From Bacilli bacterium (lineage in GTDB: Bacteria; Bacillota_I; Bacilli_A; ML615J-28; CAG-698): DNA of 42,201 bases. A program made the translations under genes and the position numbers. Shown here one piece after another: positions 27,078 to 36,630 of this stretch. The first letter of the stretch is position 1; each line of letters starts with the position of its first letter. Under the pieces are notes generated by a model. It was not told the origin of the DNA, ran no database searches, and saw only the letters and a program-made list of their open reading frames with translations. The stretch spans positions 1 through 42,201 of the forward strand of contig JAFSVH010000090.1 of assembly GCA_017450215.1 (NCBI GenBank). The letters run 5' to 3'.

Positions 27078-29426
27078 ATGGGAATGAGAGTTGAAGAAGT
27101 TGCATTGAAGTTAGATATTTGCATTGATGAGTTGATAGATGTTTTAGAAAATATTGATTTTGAAGATGCAAATAAAGATACAGAACTTGATGATACAGTA
27201 CTAAAAAAACTTAGTAAGAAATATAAAGTTGAATTAAAGGGAACCAAGAAGAAGAAAGAAGATGTTTCTGTATCAAGTATAATTAGTAAAGCTAATGAAG
27301 CAGAAAAAAATAAAGAAGCTGAAGCTCAAAAGAGACGAGAAATTGAAGAGCAAGAGAGATTAAAGGCTTTAGAAGAAGCTGAAAAGAAAAAGAAAGAAGA
27401 GCAAGAAAGAAAGAAGAAAGAAGCAGAAAAGAAAAAACTTCTTGAAGCAGAAAAGAAAAAAGAAGAAGAAAACAAGAAGAAAGAAGCTGAAGCTCAAAAG
27501 AAGAAGGAACAAGAAGAAAAAGAAGCTGAGATTGAATTGAGACATAATTATGATGAAGATTATGAATCATATGAAAACGAAGCAAATAAAGAAAAAGTCT
27601 ACACTAGACTTAAAAATGTAAAGAAGAAAAGTAACAAGAACACCAAAGATAGAAGAGCCAATATTCCTCAAGAAAAACAAGAAGGAGAAAAGGTATTATA
27701 TTTTAGTGAAGGCATGACTGTCGCTAAGATTGCTGATGGACTTGGAAAAAGCGTTGGTGAAATAGTAAAGAAGTTAGTTATGCTTGGATTTTTTGCAAGT
27801 GCAAGTGATACTGTTGAACGTGACGTTGTAGAAATTGTTGCTGATGATTGTGGTTATGTTGTTAAGAACGAAATAAATACCGATATCACTAAATTTGAGG
27901 AAATCGAAATTGTTGATAACGAAGAAGATTTAGTGGAACGTCCTGCAATTGTTACAATTATGGGTCACGTTGATCATGGAAAAACTACACTTCTTGATAC
28001 AATTAGAAGTTCTAAAGTAACAGCTGGAGAAGCAGGTGGTATCACACAACACATCGGTGCTTATCAAGTTAAGAAGAATGGTAAACTAATTACCTTTATT
28101 GATACTCCTGGACATGCTGCTTTTACTGAAATGAGAGCACGTGGAGCAAACATTACTGATATTGTTATTTTAGTTGTTGCAGCTGATGATGGTGTAATGC
28201 CACAAACTGTTGAAGCAATTGAGCATGCAAGAGCTGCTAAAGTTCCGATTATTGTTGCAGTTAATAAGATGGATAAACCACAAGCTAATCCTGATAGAAT
28301 TAAACAAGAATTAGCTAATTATGATTTATTATGTGAAGAATGGGGTGGAAAGACTATTTTTGTTCCTATTTCAGCATTAAAAGGAACAGGTGTTGAAGAT
28401 TTACTTGAAATGATTTTGTTGGTTGCTGAAATGAATGGATATAAAGCAAATCCAAATAGACTTGCTACTGGTTCTGTAATTGAAGCAAAACTTGATAAAG
28501 GGAAAGGAACTGTTGCAACACTACTTGTTAAAAACGGAACATTAAAAGTAGGTGATCCTATTGTTGTTGGTAATACATGGGGTAAAGTACGTGCTATGCA
28601 AGATGAAACTAAAGTTAATTTGAAGCAAGCATTACCATCTAAGGCTGTCGAAATCACTGGTCTTGATGATGTGCCAATGGCTGGAGATAGCTTTATGGTA
28701 TTCTCTGATGAAAAGACAGCTAGACTTGTATGCAATGAAAGAAAGCTTAGAAAGAATCAATCTGAAAACGAAAAAGGTAGAGTATCTTTATCAACATTAT
28801 TTAATAATTTAAATGACGAAACAAAAGAATTGAATTTAATTATTAAGGGTGATGTTCAAGGTTCTATTGAAGCACTTAATAGTTCTTTAGAAAAAATTAA
28901 TGTTGAAGGGGTTAAGATTAATATCGTAAGAAGTAGCGTTGGAGCTATTACTGAAACTGATATTTCTCTTGCTGAAGTATCTAATGCAATTGTCATTGCG
29001 TTTAATATTCGTCCACAGGCAAAGATTACTGATCTTGCAAAAGAAAAAGGAATTGAAATTAGATTCTATAATATCATCTATAAGTTATTAGAAGATATTG
29101 AAGCAGCTATGCAAGGATTATTAGACCCAGTATATGAAGAAAAAGTTATTGGTGAAGTTGTAGTAAGAGAAACTTATAAAGTATCTAAAGTTGGTACAAT
29201 TGCTGGTTGTTATGTAACTAATGGTTGTGTTGAAAGAAATGCTCATATTAGAGTAAATAGAGATAGTGTTACTATTTATGATGGTAAGATAGCATCATTA
29301 AAGAGATTTAAAGATGATGTTAAGGAAGTTAAAGCAGGATTTGAATGTGGTATCATGATAGAAGGATATAATGATGTTAAAGTTGATGATATTTTTGAAA
29401 TCTATATTATGGAGCAAGTAAAATAA
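27078..29426 (+). CDS. infB: Translation initiation factor IF-2
   Basis: A 782-aa GTPase that brings initiator tRNA to the 30S subunit. The N-terminal IF2N-type domain (about 1-55) is followed by a Lys/Glu-rich linker (about 55-200), a second IF2N domain with [20 protein letters not shown], then the G domain: P-loop GHVDHGKTT near residue 296, [17 protein letters not shown]. The C-terminal domains end [27 protein letters not shown] sits 8 nt upstream of the chosen ATG; an ATG two codons later is possible. Confidence 0.98.
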   Translation: MGMRVEEVALKLDICIDELIDVLENIDFEDANKDTELDDTVLKKLSKKYKVELKGTKKKKEDVSVSSIISKANEAEKNKEAEAQKRREIEEQERLKALEEAEKKKKEEQERKKKEAEKKKLLEAEKKKEEENKKKEAEAQKKKEQEEKEAEIELRHNYDEDYESYENEANKEKVYTRLKNVKKKSNKNTKDRRANIPQEKQEGEKVLYFSEGMTVAKIADGLGKSVGEIVKKLVMLGFFASASDTVERDVVEIVADDCGYVVKNEINTDITKFEEIEIVDNEEDLVERPAIVTIMGHVDHGKTTLLDTIRSSKVTAGEAGGITQHIGAYQVKKNGKLITFIDTPGHAAFTEMRARGANITDIVILVVAADDGVMPQTVEAIEHARAAKVPIIVAVNKMDKPQANPDRIKQELANYDLLCEEWGGKTIFVPISALKGTGVEDLLEMILLVAEMNGYKANPNRLATGSVIEAKLDKGKGTVATLLVKNGTLKVGDPIVVGNTWGKVRAMQDETKVNLKQALPSKAVEITGLDDVPMAGDSFMVFSDEKTARLVCNERKLRKNQSENEKGRVSLSTLFNNLNDETKELNLIIKGDVQGSIEALNSSLEKINVEGVKINIVRSSVGAITETDISLAEVSNAIVIAFNIRPQAKITDLAKEKGIEIRFYNIIYKLLEDIEAAMQGLLDPVYEEKVIGEVVVRETYKVSKVGTIAGCYVTNGCVERNAHIRVNRDSVTIYDGKIASLKRFKDDVKEVKAGFECGIMIEGYNDVKVDDIFEIYIMEQVK

Positions 29427-29427
29427 T

Positions 29428-29814
29428 ATGGCATACAAAAAAGAAAGATTAGAAAAAATAATCGAAAGAGAAATTGGTCAAATGATTCTTTTTGATGTCA
29501 AAGACGAAAGAATTCGTTATGCGACAATAACAAATGTAAATTTGACTGGTGACCTCTCTTTAGCAACGGTTTATTTTACTGTGTTTGGAACTCCTGATCA
29601 AATTGATAATTCAAGTAAAGCTTTATTTGAAGCGAAAGGTTTTATTAGAAGTTTGCTAAGTAAAAGATTAACGGTTAGAAAAGTTCCTGATTTAATCTTC
29701 AAATATGATAATTCATATGCAGAAGGATTAAAGATTGAAAAGATTTTGAGTGATATCGAATATAAAACAAATCCAGATGAGGAAATTGATTTAGAAAAAT
29801 ATAAAGAAAAGTAG
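29428..29814 (+). CDS. rbfA: 30S ribosome-binding factor RbfA
   Basis: A 128-aa KH-like assembly and cold-adaptation factor. KKERLEKIIEREIGQMILFD, the YATITNVNLTGDLSLATVYF block and LRKVP-like LTVRKVPDLIFKYDNSYAEG identify it. 1 nt after infB; probably coupled. Confidence 0.94.
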   Translation: MAYKKERLEKIIEREIGQMILFDVKDERIRYATITNVNLTGDLSLATVYFTVFGTPDQIDNSSKALFEAKGFIRSLLSKRLTVRKVPDLIFKYDNSYAEGLKIEKILSDIEYKTNPDEEIDLEKYKEK

Positions 29815-29832
29815 TTTTTTATAAGGTGAATT

Positions 29833-31599
29833 ATGAATGATATTATAAAAAATAAATTAGAGACATTACCTAAAAAACCTGGAAGTTACCAATATAAAAA
29901 TAGTGAAGGTGAGATAATTTATGTTGGTAAAGCTAAGAATTTATATAATAGAGTTCATAGTTATTTTGTTGGAAGCCATGATGCAAAAACGACTAAGTTG
30001 GTATCGCAAATTGCTGATTTGGAATATATTATTACTGCAAGCGAGATTGAAGCATTTATATTGGAAATTAATTTAATAAAAAAATATCGACCTAAATATA
30101 ATATTATGTTAATGGATGATAAAAAATATCCATATATTGTGGTATCAAAAGAAGTAAATCCAAAAATATATTATACGAGAGAGATAGAAAAAATTAATGG
30201 AAAAGTTTATGGTCCATATCCTAATTCTAAAGCAGCTAAAGAAGTTGTTGATATGCTTAATAGAATGTATCCTTTAAGAAAGTGCGCAAGAATACCTAAG
30301 AAGGAATGCTTATATTATCATATTGGACAATGTTTAGGGCCTTGTATAAAAAAGATTGATAAGAGTCAGTATGATACAATACTTTATAAGATTAACAATA
30401 TTTTAAAAGGAAATGTAAAAGATGAAATTAAAATATTAGATGTCTTTATGAAGCAAGCTTCAATGGAATTAAATTTTGAAAAAGCAATTGAATATCGTAA
30501 TTTGATTGAATCTCTAAAAGCAATAGGCGAGAAACAAAATATGGAAGGATATTTAATTGATACAGATTGCTTTGGTTATTATCGCTTTGAAGATAAACTA
30601 AGCGTTCAAGTGTTTCATTTGAGAGAAGGGAAGATGATTGAACGTAATGGTTATTTAATTGATTTAATAAATGAAGATGATGAAGAAAATGTATTTCAAG
30701 AATTTGTTATTTCGTTTTATGAAGTTAATAATAATCCAAAACCAAGAAACATTTTAGTTTGTGCTGGTGATATCGAAATATATGAGCAAAGCTTAGGTAA
30801 TAATGTATCAATTCCAATTAAAGGAAAGAAAAAGGAATTGGTAAATTTAGTTATTGCAAATGCGAAAAACAAAATTGACACCTTGTTAAATCTAGAGGAA
30901 AGAGAATATAAAAAGACAATTGGTGCGATGAACGATATCGCAAAACTTCTTTCTTTAGATGAACTACACACGATGGAAATGTTTGATAATTCAAACATTA
31001 TGGGAGCATCTCCTGTTAGTGCAATGATAGCAATTAAAGATGGTAAATTTGATCGTAAAAACTATCGTAAATTTAAAATTAAGACAGTTGAAGGTCCAAA
31101 TGATGTTGCTACAATGTACGAAGTTGTTACTAGGAGATATTCTAATTTTGGAAACAATCCAGATTTAATAATTATGGATGGAGGCGAAACTCAAGTTAAT
31201 GCTTGTTTAAAAGCACTAGAAGACATTAATCGTGAAATAAATGTTTTGGGTTTGGTCAAGGATGAAAACCACAGGACAAGAGCCTTGTATTATCAAGGAC
31301 AAGAGATTAGCATTGATAAACATAGTTTTGCATTCAAACTTCTTGAAAGTGCCCAAGAAGAAGTTCATAGATATGCTATAACTTTCTTTAGATCAACACA
31401 TTTAAAAGATACTTTTGAATTAAAACTAATGAAAGTCAAAGGAATAGGTAAAGCTAAAGCAAAAAAGATATTGCTAATGCTTAAAGATGATGACCCATAC
31501 GAAATGGTTAAATCTTTAAAATTAAATGATGAGCAATTTTCTGAAATTGTGAAAATATGCTCATTGAAAGAAAAGAGGAAAGATGAAAGTATACGGTAA
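29833..31599 (+). CDS. uvrC: UvrABC excinuclease subunit C
   Basis: A 588-aa nuclease that makes both cuts during nucleotide excision repair. The N-terminal GIY-YIG domain has GSYQY (17-21), IYVGK (29-33) and Arg40. The linker carries a Cys cluster (KCARIPKKECLYYHIGQCLG), then a UVR motif, then the RNase H-like nuclease with MEMFDNSNIMG and MDGGETQVNACLKAL, and a C-terminal helix-hairpin-helix (KVKGIGKAKAKKIL). AAGGTG is upstream. It overlaps the next gene by 17 nt. Confidence 0.97.
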   Translation: MNDIIKNKLETLPKKPGSYQYKNSEGEIIYVGKAKNLYNRVHSYFVGSHDAKTTKLVSQIADLEYIITASEIEAFILEINLIKKYRPKYNIMLMDDKKYPYIVVSKEVNPKIYYTREIEKINGKVYGPYPNSKAAKEVVDMLNRMYPLRKCARIPKKECLYYHIGQCLGPCIKKIDKSQYDTILYKINNILKGNVKDEIKILDVFMKQASMELNFEKAIEYRNLIESLKAIGEKQNMEGYLIDTDCFGYYRFEDKLSVQVFHLREGKMIERNGYLIDLINEDDEENVFQEFVISFYEVNNNPKPRNILVCAGDIEIYEQSLGNNVSIPIKGKKKELVNLVIANAKNKIDTLLNLEEREYKKTIGAMNDIAKLLSLDELHTMEMFDNSNIMGASPVSAMIAIKDGKFDRKNYRKFKIKTVEGPNDVATMYEVVTRRYSNFGNNPDLIIMDGGETQVNACLKALEDINREINVLGLVKDENHRTRALYYQGQEISIDKHSFAFKLLESAQEEVHRYAITFFRSTHLKDTFELKLMKVKGIGKAKAKKILLMLKDDDPYEMVKSLKLNDEQFSEIVKICSLKEKRKDESIR

Positions 31600-32437
31600 G
31601 GTACATTCAGTTGATAAATCCGAAAAAGTAATATCTATTGTTGTTAATGGTGAACTACAATATTTCCATCTTACTAATAAAAACATGAAGGATTTTAAAA
31701 ATTATCTATCAAATAATCCTTATGTATATTTTGTTTGTAAAGATGAATATGAAGTTCATAATAATATTAAATGCTGTGTGATTGATTATTTCATTAAAAT
31801 TGTCTCACCTGGAATTAAGAAAAACACAGTTTATTATGATTTAAATGAAATTCAAAATGGAGTTCGTAATATAATTAATCGACCTCAAAACAGATTGTTT
31901 ATTGATTTGGAATTCACATTAGCTGCTCCAAGATCATATAATGTTTTAGAGATTATTCAATATGGTATGATTCTTGAAGATGCACAAGGAAATGTAATTC
32001 TAGAGCACTCTTCACTTGTAAGACCAATGTTTAATTCTTCATTAAACAAAAGAACATTAGAATTCTTATCTCGTAAACAAGAAGATTTTAAAAAGGCATG
32101 TAGTTATATTGAATTCTATCAATTATTAGAAAGATTAATTAGAGATTATGATCCAAAGATTTTTGCTTGGGGAAAGAACGATTATATTTCACTTGAAAAA
32201 TCATTTAAATTAAATCATTTAGCACCTCTAGATATACGAAACAGATATATCAATTTAATGCAAGTAATTAAAAATTATTACAATTTAAAACAAGAAATAG
32301 GATTATTCCATACATATTTTGAGATGAGCAAGAAGGAAGAAAAAGAGCAAATTCACGATGCTTTTGAAGATGCTTATTTTGAAAGGGAAATATTCCACAT
32401 GTTTAAGGATGAAATTAATTCTAAAATAATATCTTGA
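31583..32437 (+). CDS. DEDDh 3'-5' exonuclease-like protein (DnaQ/KapD-type)
   Basis: A 284-aa protein. Residues about 100-275 form an RNase T/DnaQ-type exonuclease with Asp108 and Glu110 (FIDLEFT), Asp200 (WGKNDYISL), His258 and Asp263 (HDAFED): the complete DEDDh set. Residues 1-95 are a separate N-terminal domain with no motif I recognise, possibly a small beta fold. The start has AGAGGA upstream and lies inside uvrC, implying coupling. It may act in RNA or DNA trimming; substrate unknown. Confidence 0.85.
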   Translation: MKVYGKVHSVDKSEKVISIVVNGELQYFHLTNKNMKDFKNYLSNNPYVYFVCKDEYEVHNNIKCCVIDYFIKIVSPGIKKNTVYYDLNEIQNGVRNIINRPQNRLFIDLEFTLAAPRSYNVLEIIQYGMILEDAQGNVILEHSSLVRPMFNSSLNKRTLEFLSRKQEDFKKACSYIEFYQLLERLIRDYDPKIFAWGKNDYISLEKSFKLNHLAPLDIRNRYINLMQVIKNYYNLKQEIGLFHTYFEMSKKEEKEQIHDAFEDAYFEREIFHMFKDEINSKIIS

Positions 32438-32449
32438 TTAAAAACGTAT

Positions 32450-32485
32450 TTTAAAAGTTCTCAGTTTATTCTGAGAACTTTTAAT
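32450..32485. terminator. Bidirectional terminator between the exonuclease and RNase J genes
   Basis: A perfect 12-bp stem (AAAAGTTCTCAG 32453-32464 with CTGAGAACTTTT 32471-32482), a 6-nt loop and flanking A/T tracts. It overlaps the RNase J stop codon. Confidence 0.9.
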
Positions 32486-34148
32486 GTTTTAATATAATAG
32501 GTACAATTTCCGGTTTTGCTTTTACAATATCAAAAATGAATTTTTCCATTTCACTTTTGATGAAATCATTAAATTCTTCTTCCACAAACATATTGTGATT
32601 GTTAAAGTAGATACTTGATTGCTTAACCACTTCATATAAAATTTTACTTATTAGGTCATGAGATTGTTTATTGTGAATAAATCCACGAGAAACGATATCA
32701 GGCCATCTTAATAATCCGTTGTGTTCGATATCGATAGGAATAGTAAAGAAGACTATTCCACTTTCAGATAGCATCTTTCTTTCTCTTAAAATATTATTAT
32801 CAATAACTTTGTTGTTTTGACCAATGTAGATATTACCATTTGGAATTTTGCCTTTTACATATACAGCCTTATCAGTGATGTTTAAGATATCACCATTATT
32901 CATAATAAAGCAGTTCTTAGGTTTAATTCCAACTTCGTTTGCTAGTTCAGCATGACGATATAACATAGCATATTCACCATGAATTGGCATAAAATATTTA
33001 GGCTTACACAAGTTTAACATTAATTGTAGCTCGTTAGCATTGGCATGACCTGATGAATGTACATCGGTTAGTGGAGAATTAGTAATTACATCAGCACCTT
33101 TGATATATAATTTATTTATCATTTCGTTTATTCTTGCTTGATTTCCTGGAATTGATGATGATGAGAAGATTACTGTGTCACCGTTTTTGATTTTAATGTT
33201 TTTGTGTGTGCCGTTTGCAATTCTTACTAGGCTTGCTAAAGGTTCACCTTGTGTTCCAGTTGATAAGATTAATATTTTGTTATCATCAATATGATCTATT
33301 TCTTCTGGCAATATGAAGATGTCTTTAGGTGGTTTTAGATATTTTAGCGATGTTGCTATTGAGATGCTTTTTTCAATGCTTTTACCAAATATAGCAATTT
33401 TTCTTCCAACATGGTTTGCAGCTTCAATTATTTGACTAATTCTAACAGTGTTTGATGCAAATGTTGAGATGATAATTCTTCCTTTGATATGAGAAAATTG
33501 ATTCTTTAAATTTGCACTTACTCTTTTTTCACTAATGCTTGGTTTTGTAATATTAGCATTTGTGCTATCTGATAATAAAAGAAGTACATTTTCTTTTCTT
33601 AATTTTGATACTTTGTAATAATCGAATTCATTTGAAATTGGAGTTAAATCAAATTTAAAATCTCCAGTATGAAGTATATTACCAAATTCTGTATTTATGA
33701 TAATACCAAAAGAATCAGAAATTGAGTGATTGGTTCTAAAAAATGAAATTGTAAAATGATTAAAAGAAAAAACTGAATCATCATTGTATTCAACAAGCAA
33801 ATTTGTGATATCAAAATCAAAAGCACAATCTTTGATTTTGCTGTTAATTAATTTTGTTGTAAAGCCATTAGTATAAATATGAGGAATATGAATGGTGCTT
33901 AAGAGAAAAGGAATTCCACCAATATGATCCTCATGGCCGTGTGTTATAAATAGTCCAACAATCTTTTCTTCGTTTTGCTTTAAATATGTGAAGTCGGGTA
34001 GAACAAGATGGGTATCGTTAATGCTATCAGGAAAACCAATTCCAGCATCAATGATAATGATTTCTTCATCTTGTTCTATACAATACATATTTTTACCAAC
34101 TTCGCAAAGTCCTCCTAAAGCAAATACCTTTACTTTATTTGTTGTCAT
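32481..34148 (-). CDS. rnj: Ribonuclease J
   Basis: A 555-aa metallo-beta-lactamase/beta-CASP ribonuclease, both endonuclease and 5'-3' exonuclease, central to mRNA decay and rRNA processing in Firmicutes. Metal motif THGHEDHIGG (His70, His72, Asp74, His75), LSDSTNANIT, the beta-CASP segments STFASNTVRISQIIEAA and STGTQGEPLASLVRIANG, and HSSGHANANEL are visible. Whether it is J1 or J2 cannot be decided. It follows def with a 14-nt overlap. Confidence 0.96.
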   Translation of the reverse strand: MTTNKVKVFALGGLCEVGKNMYCIEQDEEIIIIDAGIGFPDSINDTHLVLPDFTYLKQNEEKIVGLFITHGHEDHIGGIPFLLSTIHIPHIYTNGFTTKLINSKIKDCAFDFDITNLLVEYNDDSVFSFNHFTISFFRTNHSISDSFGIIINTEFGNILHTGDFKFDLTPISNEFDYYKVSKLRKENVLLLLSDSTNANITKPSISEKRVSANLKNQFSHIKGRIIISTFASNTVRISQIIEAANHVGRKIAIFGKSIEKSISIATSLKYLKPPKDIFILPEEIDHIDDNKILILSTGTQGEPLASLVRIANGTHKNIKIKNGDTVIFSSSSIPGNQARINEMINKLYIKGADVITNSPLTDVHSSGHANANELQLMLNLCKPKYFMPIHGEYAMLYRHAELANEVGIKPKNCFIMNNGDILNITDKAVYVKGKIPNGNIYIGQNNKVIDNNILRERKMLSESGIVFFTIPIDIEHNGLLRWPDIVSRGFIHNKQSHDLISKILYEVVKQSSIYFNNHNMFVEEEFNDFIKSEMEKFIFDIVKAKPEIVPIILKH

Positions 34149-34734
34149 TATCTTCTTCCTCCACCTTGAATTTTATAGGAGTAGAATTTTCAGGAACATA
34201 GAATGGATCATTTTTATTGATGTGGTCAATAAATAATACACCATTTAAATGATCATATTCATGTTGAAAAACGATGGCGATGTAATCTTTTAATTTGATT
34301 TCAGCTTCAAATACGTTTTTTTCTTTGAAGTCATAAATATGACAACGCACTTTGATTTTTTTTGCTCTATGTATTAAACCTTGAACTGTTCTATCAACAG
34401 ACAAACAACCTTCTCCTGTTGGTAAGTAGGTTTGCGCAACTGATTGTGATATGATTTTTGGATTGATTACACCAAAATGATATAATTCCTGTTCTTCATC
34501 AAAAGCACAAATTACAAACATTCTTTTTAAAACATCAATTTGAGGAGCTGCTAAACCAACGCCAGGACGAATGTCATATTTCTTTACTAGCTTTTCATCA
34601 TAACCAGCAACTAAATATTCATTCATTTTAAGTAATGTTTCTTCATCTTCTTTAGATAAAGGTAAACTTACAGGTTCGCACTTTACTCTTAAGTCTGAAT
34701 TATCCTCTTTTATTATGTCGCAATATTTAAGCAT
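34135..34734 (-). CDS. def: Peptide deformylase (type 2)
   Basis: A 199-aa metalloenzyme that removes the formyl group from new proteins, acting before Map. Motif 1 GVGLAAPQ (58-65), motif 2 EGCLS (108-112, Cys110) and motif 3 HEYDH (158-162) supply the ligands and catalytic Glu159. The long loop between motifs 1 and 2 fits Gram-positive type 2. AGAGGTG precedes the start. It is translationally overlapped with rnj, so N-terminal maturation and RNA decay share one mRNA. Confidence 0.96.
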   Translation of the reverse strand: MLKYCDIIKEDNSDLRVKCEPVSLPLSKEDEETLLKMNEYLVAGYDEKLVKKYDIRPGVGLAAPQIDVLKRMFVICAFDEEQELYHFGVINPKIISQSVAQTYLPTGEGCLSVDRTVQGLIHRAKKIKVRCHIYDFKEKNVFEAEIKLKDYIAIVFQHEYDHLNGVLFIDHINKNDPFYVPENSTPIKFKVEEEDNDNK

Positions 34735-34753
34735 AGGATCACCTCTTTAAAAT

Positions 34754-34759
34754 ATTATA
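34754..34759 (-). promoter_or_regulatory. Putative -10 of the def-rnj unit
   Basis: On the minus strand there is a consensus TATAAT (34759-34754), with a weak TTTATA 17 bp upstream at 34782-34777. Only the -10 is convincing. Confidence 0.5.
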
Positions 34760-34799
34760 CTTTATTTAATTTAAAATATAAAGAAAATTGTTTTATTGT

Positions 34800-34828
34800 T
34801 TGATAAAAGTAGCACTTAATGCTATACT
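34800..34828 (+). promoter_or_regulatory. Promoter of the UPF0223-rsuA unit
   Basis: TTGATA (34800-34805) and TATACT (34823-34828) are spaced 17 bp apart, with an extended -10 TG. Confidence 0.8.
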
Positions 34829-34849
34829 TCTTAAGTGAGGGGAAATATT

Positions 34850-35125
34850 ATGAGTAAGAAAAATAACACACAAGAAGTTGTACAAGAATACTTTTTAGAT
34901 TATGAATTATTCGATACAACAGAAATTATTAAAATTACTGCTTTTTATAAGCTTATTGTAGATATAAACAAAGGCAAGTCATTTAAAAAAGAAGATATCA
35001 TAAATAAATATAATGAATATAGAAGCATTATAAACAACAAGAGTTTAGAGAAAAAGTACGATTCAGAGTTTGAAAAGCTATATAACTGTTCAATTTATAA
35101 AACAATGCAAAATATCTTAAAATAG
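34850..35125 (+). CDS. UPF0223-like small protein
   Basis: A 91-aa protein resembling the UPF0223 family of Bacilli: an acidic start, TTEIIKITAFYKLIVDI, then KKYDSEFEKLYNCSIYKTMQ at the end. The family has no known function. The ATG at 34850 follows GAGGGG; an in-frame GTG at 34835 overlaps that site and is rejected. It is 10 nt upstream of the pseudouridine synthase gene. The family call is by pattern memory. Confidence 0.65.
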   Translation: MSKKNNTQEVVQEYFLDYELFDTTEIIKITAFYKLIVDINKGKSFKKEDIINKYNEYRSIINNKSLEKKYDSEFEKLYNCSIYKTMQNILK

Positions 35126-35135
35126 AGGCCAAAAT

Positions 35136-35861
35136 ATGCGTTTAGATAGATTTTTATCTAATTCACTGAGAATGACTCGTAGTGTTGCTTGTGCGATTAT
35201 AAAAGAAAAACGAGTTAAAGTGAATGGAGTGATAATTAGAAAAAAAGATTTTAAAATTGATGAAATTAAAGATGTAATAGAATTTGACGATAAAAGAGTT
35301 GAATATCGTTGCTTTGTCTATTATATATTAAATAAACCAAAGGGTGTAGTTAGTGCAAGGATTGACAACATTGATAAGACGGTTGTTGATTTAATTGATA
35401 CGGATTATAAGATTTCTCCAATTGGTAGACTTGACAAAGATACAACAGGATTATTGCTTCTTTCTAATGATGGTTCTCTAATTCATGCTTTAACATCTCC
35501 GCTTAATGATATCAAAAAGATATATTTAGTTGAGTGTGATCGCGATTTAAGTGAAGAAGAAATGTTTTTGTTTGAAAATGGTATAGAAATTAAAGACGGT
35601 GATGATCAATTATTTAGAACAAAAAAAGCTAATATTAAAAAAATAAAAGACTATATTTATGAAGTAGAAATTAGTGAAGGTAAGTTCCACCAAGTAAAGA
35701 GGATGTTTAATTATTTTAATTCATCCGTTATTAATTTAAGGAGATTAAAATTTGCAAATATTAAACTTGATGCTTCGCTTAATGAAGGTGAATATCGTGA
35801 ACTTACTGATGCTGAAGTTATACTACTTAAGAGGCAATGTAATTTATTAGATAAAAAATAA
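35136..35861 (+). CDS. Pseudouridine synthase, RsuA/RluB family
   Basis: A 241-aa rRNA-modifying enzyme. An N-terminal S4 domain (MRLDRFLSNSLRMTRSVACA) is followed by the catalytic segment SPIGRLDKDTTGLLLLSND (Asp100) and the C-terminal GKFHQVKRMFNYF. The size fits 16S U516-type RsuA, but the 23S paralogues are close relatives. Confidence 0.92.
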   Translation: MRLDRFLSNSLRMTRSVACAIIKEKRVKVNGVIIRKKDFKIDEIKDVIEFDDKRVEYRCFVYYILNKPKGVVSARIDNIDKTVVDLIDTDYKISPIGRLDKDTTGLLLLSNDGSLIHALTSPLNDIKKIYLVECDRDLSEEEMFLFENGIEIKDGDDQLFRTKKANIKKIKDYIYEVEISEGKFHQVKRMFNYFNSSVINLRRLKFANIKLDASLNEGEYRELTDAEVILLKRQCNLLDKK

Positions 35862-35880
35862 ATGTGTTAAGGAAAAATAC

Positions 35881-35909
35881 TTGACAGATAAAACAAGATA
35901 TAGTATAAT
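35881..35909 (+). promoter_or_regulatory. Promoter of rpsP-khpA
   Basis: A full consensus: TTGACA (35881-35886), 17-bp spacer, TATAAT (35904-35909). The strongest match in the window. Confidence 0.95.
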
Positions 35910-35938
35910 GCTAATGATAAAAAACTTAGGAGGATATT

Positions 35939-36199
35939 ATGGTTAAAATTAGATTACAAAGATTTGGTTCAAAGAAAAGACCTTTCTATCGTGTTGTTGC
36001 TGCTGATAGTCGTAGCCCTAGAGATGGTAGATTTATTGAAATCATTGGTACTTATCAACCAATAGCAAAAGAGGATCAAATTCTTATTGATGAAGAAAAA
36101 GCATTAAAGTGGTTAGAACAAGGAGCTCAACCAACTGATACTGTTAAATCATTATTCAAAAAGTTAGGCATTAACGCAAAAGCTGCTGAAAATAAATAA
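35939..36199 (+). CDS. rpsP: 30S ribosomal protein S16
   Basis: An 86-aa S16 needed for 30S assembly. [20 protein letters not shown] opens it and [20 protein letters not shown] follows, both diagnostic. AGGAGG is upstream. It heads the rpsP-khpA part of a cluster that normally continues directly into rimM. Confidence 0.98.
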   Translation: MVKIRLQRFGSKKRPFYRVVAADSRSPRDGRFIEIIGTYQPIAKEDQILIDEEKALKWLEQGAQPTDTVKSLFKKLGINAKAAENK

Positions 36200-36215
36200 T
36201 CGAAGGTGATATTCC

Positions 36216-36461
36216 ATGGTAGATTATGAAAAATTTGTCGGCGATTTAGTTAAGCCTTTAGTATTAAAGCCTGAAGAATTGGTTGTAAAGCAATTTGGTT
36301 CTGATGAAAATATCAGCGTTCAGGTTTTAGTTGATGCTGATGATTTAGGCCGTGTAATAGGCAAGAAGGGTCGTATTGCTAATGCAATTAGAACTATTGC
36401 TTATGCTTGTGCAGCTAAAGAAGGCATTAGATTAGAGATTACAATTGAAAGCATTCAATAA
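36216..36461 (+). CDS. khpA: KH-domain RNA-binding protein KhpA
   Basis: An 81-aa single KH domain with the RNA-binding GKKG loop (GRVIGKKGRIANAIRTIA). KhpA works with KhpB/Jag in RNA and cell-shape control in Bacilli. AAGGTG is upstream and it is 16 nt after rpsP. A terminator follows. Confidence 0.95.
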   Translation: MVDYEKFVGDLVKPLVLKPEELVVKQFGSDENISVQVLVDADDLGRVIGKKGRIANAIRTIAYACAAKEGIRLEITIESIQ

Positions 36462-36490
36462 AAGCATTCAATAATTTAATGCATTAATAT

Positions 36491-36524
36491 TTAAAAGAGA
36501 CACTTTATAGTGTCTTTTTTATTT
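36491..36524 (+). terminator. Terminator after khpA
   Basis: The stem AGACAC/GTGTCT has a TTTATA loop, preceded by A residues and followed by six T residues. It separates rpsP-khpA from the zinc module downstream. Confidence 0.85.
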
Positions 36525-36549
36525 TTTATTAAAAAAATATATTAAATAG

Positions 36550-36578
36550 TTGACATTAAAATTCACAAAGTTTAAAAT
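36550..36578 (+). promoter_or_regulatory. Promoter of the arsR/smtB-zntA operon
   Basis: TTGACA (36550-36555) and TAAAAT (36573-36578) are 17 bp apart. Start expected near 36585, inside the operator region. Confidence 0.88.
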
Positions 36579-36609
36579 GAATGAGTATTCATATGAACAA
36601 ACATTCATA
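36577..36609. promoter_or_regulatory. Twin inverted repeats: ArsR/SmtB-type operator
   Basis: Two adjoining perfect inverted repeats: ATGAAT-GAGT-ATTCAT (36577-36592) and TATGAA-CAAACA-TTCATA (36592-36609). They overlap the -10 and transcription start, as expected for repression. ATGAA/TTCAT half-sites are typical of SmtB/CzrA/CadC operators (established for the family). Confidence 0.85.
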
Positions 36610-36630
36610 TTTATTAAAAAGGAGGAAACG

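Noticed and set aside
27240..27680. Lys/Glu repeat region of infB as a foreign insertion
   Set aside because: Charged, variable linkers between the N-terminal domain and G domain are normal in IF-2.
28319..28735. 138-aa minus-strand frame inside infB
   Set aside because: Shadow of the IF-2 reading frame; no start signal and no family resemblance.
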